A DNA stretch of 64,000 nucleotides from Gautieria morchelliformis (Eukaryota > Basidiomycota > Agaricomycetes > Gomphales > Gomphaceae), in the NCBI GenBank assembly GCA_015179125.1, contig WHVA01000006.1, positions 372,001-436,000 on the forward strand, in the 5' to 3' direction. Shown piece after piece: positions 54,853-64,000 of this stretch. The first letter of the stretch is position 1; each line of letters opens with the position of its first letter. The notes beneath the pieces are model-generated. The model was not told the DNA's origin. It worked only from the letters and a program-made list of their open reading frames with translations, and did not search any database. A program made the position numbers and the translations under genes.

Positions 54853-56149
54853 GGTGTGTCTCTGTGAGTGTCAGTGTGTGCGCAGCGTGCGGGCTCGTCG
54901 TGTGTGGTCTCTGCAGCGTGTGTGTGTGTCGTCTGCAGCGTCCTCGTCGTGGCAGCGTCGTCGATGGATCAGCGTTCGTGCTGATCTCGGTCACAGCGTG
55001 GGAGTCGGCGTCGGCGGCCTGCCGCACGTCCCTGTGGCGCCCACCTTACGCGATCCCTTTAGCCGCCGGACAACCTTATCAAGCTTGTTGAATAGGGTGC
55101 AGTTGTGTAATTACGATGACGCGTCAAGACATAGGATGGAGAGGACAAGAAGCGCAGCAAAGTACAAGGTTCCCTTGTACTTTGCGAGATAAAGGCATTA
55201 CCGTAATTGGGGTAATTTCTGTATATTTAAGGCAGCGACTGAGGCATCGAATCTACATTCCACCATCGTCTTCGACCAAGTCGCGCTGCGACTCGAGGGC
55301 GAAGGCGACGAGCGCGGAGTGTGATGTTCCAGCTGGGAATACCATTATGCGCAGCTGAGACACCACACCCGCCGCCCGGTGTCCCCGCAGGTGCGCCGGG
55401 GTTGCCGCGTGTTGTTTATGCGGACGCGGCCCCCGTCCGGATAACACCCACCCATGAGAGGCACGTCGACTGCGACGACGCGATCAGCCCCGAGTCCCAG
55501 TCCACCCGCACCCGCATTGGATCGCGTTTGCGCTTGCGTTTGAGGGCAAACGCGATCCAGCGCCGGCAGGACGACGGAGAGCATGTTGTATGCCGGCCAG
55601 CGCGGCCCCGGCAGCAGTGGTTAACGAAGCGCGCGGGCGACTGCTGCCAGCTAGCCCAACTGCAAGGTCCGCACGCCTTCCCGGCATTAGCATATGCACG
55701 TCTGACACTGTGCAGCTGAAGCCGTTCCCGAGGAACATCGCATGCGGCATCGACGCGCAACGGGATGTCACCCCGGGCGCCGCCTGACACGGCCCGCACG
55801 TACACTGTGTGCGTGTGCGCCGTGTCAGGCTGTGCCTGAACGGAAGGATAATCGCTTCATTGTACCTGCAAAGTATCTACAGTACCCGTCAGTGCCCTGT
55901 CTATGCAGTCCCCTACTGACCAGCTTGGGTGGCAGAGGCTGGTCTGTAGGGGCCGCCTCGGCTCGAAAACCAAAATTACACCACACAACACCAACATACG
56001 CTAAAAATAAAAAAGTTAATAAAAAATCATACCGTCCCTCCTCGACTCGCCACACCTTGACGACCCCATATAACACCGTCTTTGAGCCTCTTATTTCGAC
56101 ATATATAACACCCTTCCCCTCCAAGTTTCAATCCTTATTAGCGAGTAAC
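54853..56149. other. Intergenic region with three perfect palindromic inverted repeats
   Basis: 13-bp arms GCAAAGTACAAGG (55157-55185), 14-bp arms TGGATCGCGTTTGC (55518-55559) and 12-bp arms GCCTGACACGGC (55782-55830), each perfect. 54853-55030 is likely the promoter and 5' UTR of the membrane-protein gene. I support no gene here. Confidence 0.5.
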
Positions 56150-56515
56150 ATGTCAGAAGCCGAAACTGTAAGTCCTCCATCGAAACATAGCATCACTCTT
56201 GTTGATCCGTTGTCTAGTTCGCACAGTCTCACATGTAGGGTTTACGCATAACACCCTTGCTGTAATATCTCACTTCTTCCGCAACGCTTGCAGGCCATTT
56301 CCGTCAGATTCGAACAAGAGGCCGCTGTGATGGCCCGTCTCGCGACCATATACATTGACGTCGATGGAACCTGGCCAGAAGGAGCGATCTTCGGAGCCTA
56401 CATACCACGACCGAGCCTTCTCTCGTACAGCTTTCAAGCAGAAGCGGTGGCCGATGGTACCATGGTAACTGTGCACCGAGACACTGTCAAACATCTCTGT
56501 CTATCGTCATATTGA
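56150..56515 (+). CDS. Small putative gene of unknown function
   Basis: ATGTCAGAAGCCGAAACT (56150-56167) ends at a GTAAGT donor. An acceptor at 56293 continues in phase as AISVRFEQEAAVMARLATIY and IYIDVDGTWPEGAIFGAYIP. If 56515 is the stop, the product is about 79 residues. Alternatively ATG/GTAACT at about 56463 is a further donor, with short exons at about 56537-56549 and 56597 onward ending YVSASEDGHCSQ. The preceding 60 bp, with a TATATAA-like box at about 56100, looks like a promoter. I do not recognise the family. Confidence 0.45.
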
Positions 56516-57570
56516 ATGTTCGACTTTACTTCAAGGCGTACGTGTCTGGTGAGTGTCGGCTCGCTCGCCACAATGGAAGCTGACATTTCTTCTAGCATCC
56601 GAAGATGGGCACTGTAGTCAATGATTCTTGGTTGATTACTCTAGCAACCGTTACGCCCATGCAAATGAAGTTGTGAGTGTATCTTCCAGTTGCCAGGCGT
56701 CACTTACAGTGAACCTCTGATCACTCACAGGACTGGCACAACCTTCTCGGTCATATTAGGGCCGAAGTAAATACGCAACTTTGAACGCGCAATCATGTCT
56801 CTCGGGAAAACTCACAGCACTGGCACAACCTTCTCGGTCATATTAGAGCCGAAGTAAATAGGTCAACTTTGAACGCGCAATCACATCTCTCGGGATAACT
56901 CACTATAGAACCATTATTGACGGAACATTAACACTTCATCACGGCCGCGGTCAGAACAACGTGTCAATGGATTTGTCGAGTTGATCAAGTCACCAACTAC
57001 TTCTTGGATCGTAACCTTGAGTGCAGCATGTATGCATGTAAATCAGAAGGACAATAGAGAATATAAGTTTATAATATATTAATAAAACTAACGCTACGCT
57101 TCCATTGCTTTCTGCTGAAGTTCCGCTGAGCTTCACCGCGCACAGGTTCGAGTCCCGTGAGTCGCGTCAGTGTCCACGTCATGGACAGTCACCCGTGTCT
57201 CAGTGGGTGAATCACTCCCACCTATTTAGTGTCTTTGCTAGTCACCCCTGTGCACATTGCTCGCTTGCAGTGGTTTGCATAGGTAGTTTCTCGCTTGGCT
57301 CGCTAACGCTGACGCTGACATTTGCACAGTTTTTGCGGTCACATCATTTCCCCTCCCTTCTACTCCCTTCATATCCCCGCATGTCATGATGGCCTAGCTT
57401 TTCTCTCAGGGTTTTTAATGCTACATACCATCGTCAGGTTCATCTCCTACTCTTCTTCCCCTATATACTTTACCACCTAGCCTTCCAGCGTCCCTTCCGG
57501 TGCCAAGCGAGGTACCGCAACAGAATAGATTCGAGACGTATGGTAGAAAAAAGATGATGATGATGTTTAT
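56516..57570. other. Stretch without a recognised gene
   Basis: A direct duplication of about 75 bp lies at 56727-56795 and 56815-56890 (ACTGGCACAACCTTCTCGGT, then TTTGAACGCGCAATCA). An isolated B-box-like GGTTCGAGTCC at 57143-57153 has no convincing tRNA around it. Confidence 0.5.
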
Positions 57571-58062
57571 TTAGGTAGAGGGAGGCGGGCCGTGAATGGG
57601 AAAGTGGAGGACAATGGGGTGTTTGTGAATGTAAAGCTTCAATGCGTCTGAAGACCAGCGACCGATGCCTTGGCTTATATTGTCGGGGACACCGTGACCG
57701 TCTAATGCGAGGGCTGTGGTGGCGCCGGAGTGAATGGAGTGACTGCCAAACTCAGGGCCGAGAGCGGAGTTGAGGTGGGAGGTGAACCAGCAGGAGGTGG
57801 GGGTGACGCCAGCAGATATGAGCCACAGCTCCAGGTGGAAGGGAAAGACGGCGTCGCGAGAGGATAAGTATCGATGCATGAAGGGAAGGGGGCACCCAGG
57901 GAAATAATATCTCCCATATTTAATAGATGCACATGACAGATGCATATTTAGGACCATATATTCTGAAAACACTGCTCCATCCTCACTACTCCTCGTGCCT
58001 ACTGTCAACCTCCACCAGCAAAAGCCCTTCTTTCCAATTAGAATGGCTAATGGCTCAGCCAT
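57571..58062 (-). pseudogene. Tyrosine recombinase C-terminal fragment with lost catalytic arginine
   Basis: The block SHSIHSGATTALALDGHGVP, then GIGRWSSDALKLYIHKHP, matches the C-terminal catalytic part of tyrosine recombinases found in basidiomycete DIRS-like and Crypton-like elements. The usual HS-[ILF]-R-x-G arginine is His here, while GRWSSD and the tyrosine of LYIHKHP are kept. An upstream part (LSSRDAVFPFHLELWLISAG) belongs to the same domain. The N-terminal half is missing, and the first 50 codons look unrelated. A relic. Confidence 0.75.
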
Positions 58063-58269
58063 GAAGGAGCACCTGCTGCATTCTAAGGCCTGCCTTCTTC
58101 CTGTGTTCTACCTTGACCACAGCACTATCAGCATATGCAGTGGTTGGATTCACTGCTGCAACACCAACAGGTGCTTGGACAGGATTATCAGAACCGAAGA
58201 ATATCATATATCCTTCAGTTCCGACAATCCTGTCCGAGTATCCGTTGCTGTCGCTGCAGTAAATCCAAC

Positions 58270-59032
58270 CACCGGACTGGGCTAGTCTAGAGCGGGGGCT
58301 AGCCTCTTGTATGGTAGGATGGACGCAAATGATGGTGATGATAATCCAAAGGGGAAGATTAAAGGAAATGAAGAATAAATTGAGGGTACACCCGTCACCG
58401 GCGAAGAATCCCTACGTGAGACCTGTGAGAGTCACCGCAGTGATGTACATTGCAGGAGTTGATCCGATCAGCGTGTATTGCCAAAAGTTGGACTCTGATG
58501 CCCCCCACTTTTCGAGACATGTCTCCGACAAGGAGTGGGTAAAGTCAACAAGGAGAACAAGCCCGAGGAGGACGAACAAGGTTGCGCCGATGAGAGAGAC
58601 ACAGTTGCCCCAAAAGATAAAGAAAGGGGTTGGAATAACAAATGATACAGCTACAAGCACGAACCAAAGAAGAACTTTGGGCCCCCACCAGCCATTCTGA
58701 ATAGCGGCACGTTTCGACCAAATATCCTTCACGCCAATAAGGGCAGCACCAGCGATGGCATGGAAGAGAGAAAGAGCGAAGGAAATGCGGTGCACGGCAA
58801 GAACGCCTGATTATATCTTGATATAATCATAGGTGATCTGCTCAATTTGGCGAATCGCGAATGTTTCATTATCCAGGCAAGAAGCGAATTGAGGGGGAAT
58901 ATGATCTGCCATACATTCTAAGGACAGCAATACCTGATACTACGCTGTACAACGCACCGCAAAGCCGACTCCAGTGGCAATCGACGAGTTGCAGTTGCAC
59001 GACTTGAAGAACACACTCGCTAGACTATAAGC
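58270..59032 (-). pseudogene. SERINC/TMS1 membrane protein pseudogene
   Basis: Read from right to left: SLASVFFKSCNCNSSIATGV (about 58970-59025), IIFPLNSLLAWIMK, TFAIRQIEQITYDYIK, then GVLAVHRISFALSLFHAIAG and KRAAIQNGWWGPKVLLWFVL (58412-58800). These are the cysteine-rich start and the conserved core of the serine incorporator family, multi-pass membrane proteins. Damage: a one-base loss after WIMK, a TAG at 58412-58414 inside [13 protein letters not shown], and loss of the C-terminal helices. After ARSRLAQS-like sequence near 58275 the family match ends, where an imperfect 60-bp palindrome (58174-58232) begins. Confidence 0.83.
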
Positions 59033-61791
59033 GTCAACATCTCATCCTCAAGCGAATCCCGCAGTGACTGACCAGCAGTAGAGGTGCAACGGAATGCGAG
59101 TCCTGCTAAACGTGATGAGCCTACGGTGCCCAGCACGCCTGTCGAAGGGAGCAAAAGTAACGGGGAATCATATATCCCCGGAACTAGTGGCGATATATGA
59201 TTCCCCGTAATGTATGATTCCCCGAAAGTAGCAGTCCCATGGATGGTATGGTTGTGGCTCGTGACAGTGATAAGTAACACTGGGCTGCTGCCGCCAACCA
59301 TGTCCGCGGAGCTGTGCCTTTTGGTTTCCACCGCTACGTGCAGCGTGGCCAACGCTGCAGCCTGCAGGACTCGCGGCCAGGCGAATTCCCGGCCACTTTG
59401 GGCCGCTGGCTTTGTCGTTGCATGTAATTATCTGAGCAGCTACTGCATCACTCCTGTTCCAGACAAGAACATAAATTGTCCGTCAAGCCGGCAAGCGTAC
59501 GTCAACACCTTGTTTACAAAAGCGGGTTGCATTGCGCCCGTTGTGGCACGCACCGACTGCCCGGCGAACCGCGCCCCGGCTACGCACTCGAGGCCATGGA
59601 ATAAGTATTTCCTGGAAACCACAGGTATATCATGGGTCTACATACATTTTATAGTAGCCAGTGGACATGCCTGACCCATCCTCGGCTGTGAGACGACGTG
59701 AGATCGACAAACCCCACGCTCACGCGCGACGCGTCCGTGCCGGCCGCCTCGCGTATTAGTACACTGTCATTCCCGTACTTCTTGTCTGCAGCTAGACGGC
59801 TTAGCGTTGCACTCGCGCGTGCATCGCACCGCCACGGCAACCACATTGTCTTCCCTGCATGCCCATCAAAGCTGCATCAGGAAAATCATAAAAAATCTTA
59901 CTAGACTTAGCCTGCTTATTTTGTGCATAAGCCCGCCAAGTTAGTCAAGTCACTTATTTCTGACTTGGCAAAGTTAGCAGTAAGATCAATCAAGAGAGCA
60001 AGTAAACCAAGGCGAAGAGTAAGTGTGTCAAGTGAAAGTAAGGGACAAATATGTTACAGAAGACATTGCGAGGTTGTCAAGAAAAGAACTGAGATAAGCA
60101 TGCAAATCTATTAAGTGGTGCAAGCACCAAATATGGCTAAGTACATGAAGCCACTAAGTGGCAAGAGCCTATGTCAGTGCGAGTAAACATATCGACGAAG
60201 TTGTGGTACCGAAGCTGAAGAAGTGATGATCATAAATGTCTGTACCAAGGGGCGGGATGTGTCAAGACGTACTACTTTGTTGCGAAAGAAGCTCCCTGAG
60301 GGGTGTTAATATCTTCGCAACCATTTTATGCTTGCACGCGCACCGCCTGACATCGCTTGACCGATTCAGGGAGCGTACTAGACAAGGCCTCGAACTGCGC
60401 GACAGAGCGCAGCACAAGCACTGTTTCGGGACTGTCAACTTAGAAATGCCGCTAGTTATTGTGCGAGTACGATATCATGTATTGGTATGCACAGCAATCT
60501 TGGCAAAGAAATCATGGAAAAGCGGCCGCAGGAATCTCGGGTAGCCTATATAGCTCTATTCCAAGGGTCTGTTGAAGGAAAGCATCATCAATTGCCCGCG
60601 TCCAACACTCAATAACACACAGCTGTTCATAAATATCTTTAGCAGCATCTCGAGAATGTTTTTCCAAAGAAAGAGAGAGAGTGGTCCAGAATGTAGAGCT
60701 TGGCTTATTGTCTAAGCGCTGGTTAGAGGGGTTTCACAGACAGGAGGATCACTAAAACACCACACCTTCATCGCCTCATCCATGGCGTCTGTGATGCTGG
60801 ATCCCTCTTCAGATCCAGAACCTTTTCGAGGGTATGAACCTAGAAGCAACCTTCAATCGATTTACAGAGGTAAAAGAGGCCATTATGTGCAACAGTTTGC
60901 AAGGTCCTCATTGCTCAATGAGACTTTCGAGACGTGTCCACAAGGCTGATGTCCACTGCGGTACTGTCAAACTTGTGGGCTCAGTCCACACTCGGGACTT
61001 GTACATGAGAGTTGGAGAAGTATCTTCGCATCAACTAGTTGAGCATAGTCCGAGTAAGACTGACAGGAAAACTACCTTTAGAACCAGACTCCTTTGAATG
61101 CGTGAAACACCGAATGTGGATTGAATCCGCATCTGTACGGTCTCCGTCAGATCATGGACTAGAGATTGCAAAAGTTCGGGTAACTGGCGAAAATTGAACG
61201 CCGTCTGAAGAGACGACACCAGCAAAGACTGGTTCTATATGAAATAGACTTAGTATATATGCCAATGTAGCGTCAACAAACATGCCAATGTAGCAACCCC
61301 CGACACGACCATGTTCTCCATCTCTGTGGTCACATATGCACGAGTCGCATCTATAGCAGGGAAATACGCAGTAACAGCGTTGACGGAACGTAATGGGACA
61401 GTCTATTCGTCTGCAGTAGAGCTTTCAGATTCATGAGAGGAGTGCAACGGTGAATTTGACCGAGGAGTCGAATCTTCCAGTAGTGACGCTGACATCTCGA
61501 GTGCTCAGCTCGCTGGGTAACTCCAGCACATCACCCATCGAGATCTCAAGGAGAATACACTCGTTCGAAATCGTCGGGCTGGACCGGGGAAGAGCGAATC
61601 ATCTGCACAGAGGCAACCGTGGGAGAGAGTAGGCGTGGGTGCATAGACGTCGAGGACGTGCGTCGGCGCGTCGCACGCAGCCGTCGTGTCCGGCGATCTC
61701 CAGCTCGTGCGGGAGCTGCCCCGTGGGAGCTGGTTCAGACGACTTCAATGTGCTAGAGCTATCCGGTAGTGCGATGGGCCCTAAATTTAAC
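59033..61791. other. About 2.8 kb without a confident gene
   Basis: Open frames up to 154 codons exist but show no domain, conserved start or splice pattern I can support. Features seen: a perfect inverted repeat with 17-bp arms (ACGGGGAATCATATATC, 59160-59208), with one arm half repeated again at 59210, and a direct repeat of GCCAATGTAGC at about 61260-61295. 60640-61080 has a more coding-like composition but no recognisable product. Confidence 0.4.
59160..59208. repeat. Perfect inverted repeat, 17-bp arms, 15-bp loop
   Basis: ACGGGGAATCATATATC (59160-59176) and its reverse complement (59192-59208). TATGATTCCCCG then recurs directly at 59212-59223. Confidence 0.85.
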
Positions 61792-62142
61792 CTAAATCAC
61801 TGTCCCTAACAACTCCGGGAATATCAACACGACAAACCGCTGCTTGGTCAGGCCGAAGCGACAGCCTTCCCCCACACGCTGGATCCGAATGTCGCCAGCA
61901 TCATTAGGACCGTCCTCCCCGCCACCTGCATCTTCCCCGCTCTCTCCAAGCCGCGCTATGGCATCCCGGAAGTCATCTGCGGTCTCGGTGACTCGCTGCG
62001 CGGGGCATTGGGAAACACAGTATGTATGCCTGAAGTAAAAGTGTTTAGTACTCCGAAGTCGTCTCTTTCCTCCATACCACAATATATACGGTCTGCAGTG
62101 CTGATCAGAACAAAAGAGGGCTGATGAATGGAAGTAACGCAC
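61792..62142 (-). CDS. Unassigned open frame downstream of the Plavaka-like gene
   Basis: A 116-codon frame (ETADDFRDAIARLGESGED, then GDIRIQRVGEGCRFGLTKQR) with a gene-like composition in its second half. It could be the last exon of an unrelated gene or chance. Family not recognised. Confidence 0.25.
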   Translation of the reverse strand: MRYFHSSALFCSDQHCRPYILWYGGKRRLRSTKHFYFRHTYCVSQCPAQRVTETADDFRDAIARLGESGEDAGGGEDGPNDAGDIRIQRVGEGCRFGLTKQRFVVLIFPELLGTVI

Positions 62143-62201
62143 CAGTGCGAAATTGAACTGATTCCCAGCGAGATTGAGCGGTATAGCGAGACCGGAAACT
62201 T

Positions 62202-64000
62202 TTAGAAAGCAATCTCGAATGCATGGTGATCAGCATATTTGTTGACATAGAAGCTGGTAAATTCATCGAGTGTGTCTGAGAAAGAAAGAGTCCGTGATAC
62301 ATATTCATGACCAAATACTGGAAGAAGATGTGCAGCTCGAACGATAGTATCGAGGTGGACAATAGAGGTGACTCGGAGAGTTGCACCGTCATCATCCGAT
62401 GTATCTGGTTCAACAATCCACAGGCCTGTGTTGTCGTTTGGTGAATCACCCAAACGTGAGAACCAATGCACAAGGGCGCAGGGATACTGGACGCCATCAT
62501 GAGAGAATGAAAAGAAGAGTCGTACGCGAGCGATGTCAAGACCACGCATACCCTCTGCAAATGGATCGGTGTTGACAAAGATAGTGTCATAACGCCCAGA
62601 CCCTTTTCTCCATGAGTTAACCGCACGTATACGTTCGCGGCGCATGCCGCCGATGCCCGAGATGTCACTAGGTGCATGGAAAGTGGCAACAGCAGAAAGA
62701 TATACAGTTATCTTTCCATAAAATGTGGGGAGAGCCACAAGGCTGTTATTGGAGTTGGAGTCCTGAGCATTTTCCTGTTTATGGATAAATTGCTGGATGA
62801 GATCGGAGAAGTCAGGTTGTTCAATTTCGGCGGCGATATCATCTGGGTAAACTCTGCATACTGCAAACATAGTTAGTATATTCCAAAACTAAGTTATGCA
62901 ATGCTTACATGCAGTCTTTGCTAGGTCAACATGGGCCTCTACGGTGGGACCAGCAACGTCGCCTTCAGCTTCGTCATCATTGTCTTCATCAATATTGCCC
63001 ATATTGTTGCCATTATTACTGCCGCTGTTGTCGCCATCATTGCCATTGTCGGCAAGTTGAGGATCCTGATCAAGAAGGGGATCTGGTGGATCAGAGCCAG
63101 GATCAGCTTGGTTCATTCCTGTAAATCACATGAAATGTTAGTTCGGACGATTGTCATGGCATAATTGACCCACGCACGAAGAATGTCCTCCCAAACTGAT
63201 GATAGACATGTGCCCTTCAGCATACCACGGTTAACGAAATCAACACGAGCAGCGGCGAGTTTATCAAGGCGCTGATTGGTAAGGAGCATCTGGCTGAGCG
63301 CCTCAAAACGACTTGAGCGTCGCCACGGCTCCTTCACAGCCTTAATGTGCTTGGATTCTGTGATGGAGGAGCAAAGGCCATTCGGTGCCCCATAGGCCCG
63401 AATCATTTTAACATAATGGATGAGAGAGTGTTGCCTTGGAAGGTTGAAACCCTCAGCACGAACACCACTTGTCCGAAAGACTTCACGGTGGCGGTGAAAC
63501 CGTTGAAGGGCATTGTCCAGGGCTGCAAGGCTGTGTGTATCGTGTGTGTCACGTCGAGCTATGTAGCAGAAGTCCAGGAAGGCATGCATCACTTTCACCA
63601 TCTCATCTGGCACATGGCCTTCAATTGCTGGTAAGTAGACCTGTGCGTGAAGTTGTTAAACATAATTATATATTAATATAAATGAGATGGGCACCTTCAT
63701 GAGCGCCTTCGAATCATCACCAGTCCATTGCTTGAAGTTCCTGCCTTCAGGAAACCGTCTAAGCCCTGCAAAAGACGGAGCTAGCGCTATGCTAGAAAAT
63801 TAATTCAGGAATTATAACTAATATACAGGCAGAGGCAAATTTACCGCCGATCAATGTCATCAAGTATCTTCTGTGCTTCTGATGCCGAGTGTTCAACCTT
63901 GATGTAGTCATTCACCCACGTAACGAGGTGGTCCTTGAACACACCCTTGATCAGCTGGTGTAATATGTCAGATGAAAGGAGTTCGTTGATATTGGCACGG
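62202..64000 (-). CDS. Plavaka-like transposon protein, C-terminal exons (5' part beyond the window)
   Basis: Exons at 63845-64000 (open to the right), 63695-63791, 63178-63640, 62909-63118 and 62202-62861 join in phase. Blocks typical of this abundant Agaricomycete transposon family: VFKDHLVTWVNDYIKVEH, GLRRFPEGRNFKQWTGDDSK, YGAPNGLCSSITESKHIKAV, KPWRRSSRFEALSQML-like, and at the end DEFTSFYVNKYADHHAFEIAF. An Asn/Asp/Gly-rich insert is encoded by the fourth exon. The DDE catalytic core expected nearer the N-terminus is outside the window, so activity cannot be judged, but the visible part has no stop or frame break. Plavaka elements are CACTA-related; I did not find a terminal repeat here. 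Confidence 0.85.

Noticed and set aside
57110..57175. Possible tRNA gene around the B-box-like GGTTCGAGTCC at 57143
   Set aside because: A T-arm can be drawn but no matching acceptor stem, D arm or A box is found upstream.
1..64000. CRISPR arrays, bacterial operons, riboswitches
   Set aside because: Introns, gene families and transposon types are all fungal; no regularly spaced repeat-spacer array is present.

Overview
The window is a transposon-dense, gene-poor stretch of a mushroom-type fungus (Basidiomycota, most likely Agaricomycetes). Evidence: introns of about 50-60 nt with GTNNGY...YAG borders, expanded basidiomycete families (F-box/LRR-like and F-box/WD-like proteins, DUF6533 seven-helix proteins, fungal APH-like kinases, BTB proteins) and basidiomycete transposons (Plavaka-like, IS3EU-like, chromodomain Gypsy, Copia, LINE, a tRNA-derived SINE). 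All calls come from reading the sequence; no database search was possible.

Layout. 1-5.9 kb: a nested stack, with a broken Copia element inside a long LTR (family R1), which sits inside a LINE, which sits inside an unknown gene. 6.5-7.0 kb: a complete SINE with a 13-bp target duplication. 7.2-18.0 kb: F-box gene A, cut by a solo LTR (duplication CATAT), an R2 element (GGGAC) and a full 7.9-kb chromodomain Gypsy element (TAAAG) that carries an extra antisense gene for a zinc-cluster-like protein. 18.4-20.3 kb: two nested R1 LTRs. 20.3-24.0 kb and 36.3-39.5 kb: two copies of a segmental duplication carrying a DUF6533 membrane-protein gene and ending in a related promoter in front of an F-box gene. 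24.0-28.2 kb: a decayed F-box/WD-like gene, a Gypsy RT fragment, R1 and R2 pieces. 28.3-30.6 kb: an uncharacterised gene with a solo Copia LTR in an exon. 30.9-36.0 kb: two more R1 LTRs and AT-rich sequence.

40.0-47.8 kb: F-box gene B, paralogous to A. Its 5' end is tandemly repeated five times (about 134-bp period) and its body is split by a 5,866-bp DNA transposon with about 70-bp inverted repeats and a 6-bp duplication. This element looks like the eukaryotic IS3-like (IS3EU) group. It encodes a five-exon DDE transposase, a six-exon unknown companion protein and a BTB-type gene. I consider this and the Gypsy element with its own zinc-cluster gene the most interesting objects here.

48.3-56.5 kb is the only ordinary genic block: an APH-like kinase, a very GC-rich single-pass membrane protein with a truncated duplicate of its last exon nearby, and a small putative gene. 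57.5-59.0 kb holds a tyrosine-recombinase fragment that has lost its catalytic arginine and a SERINC/TMS1 pseudogene. 59-61.8 kb shows no confident gene. 62.2-64.0 kb holds the C-terminal exons of a Plavaka-like transposase that runs off the right edge.

Most protein-coding content is therefore selfish or broken. Gene disruption can be followed insertion by insertion because most insertions keep exact target duplications.
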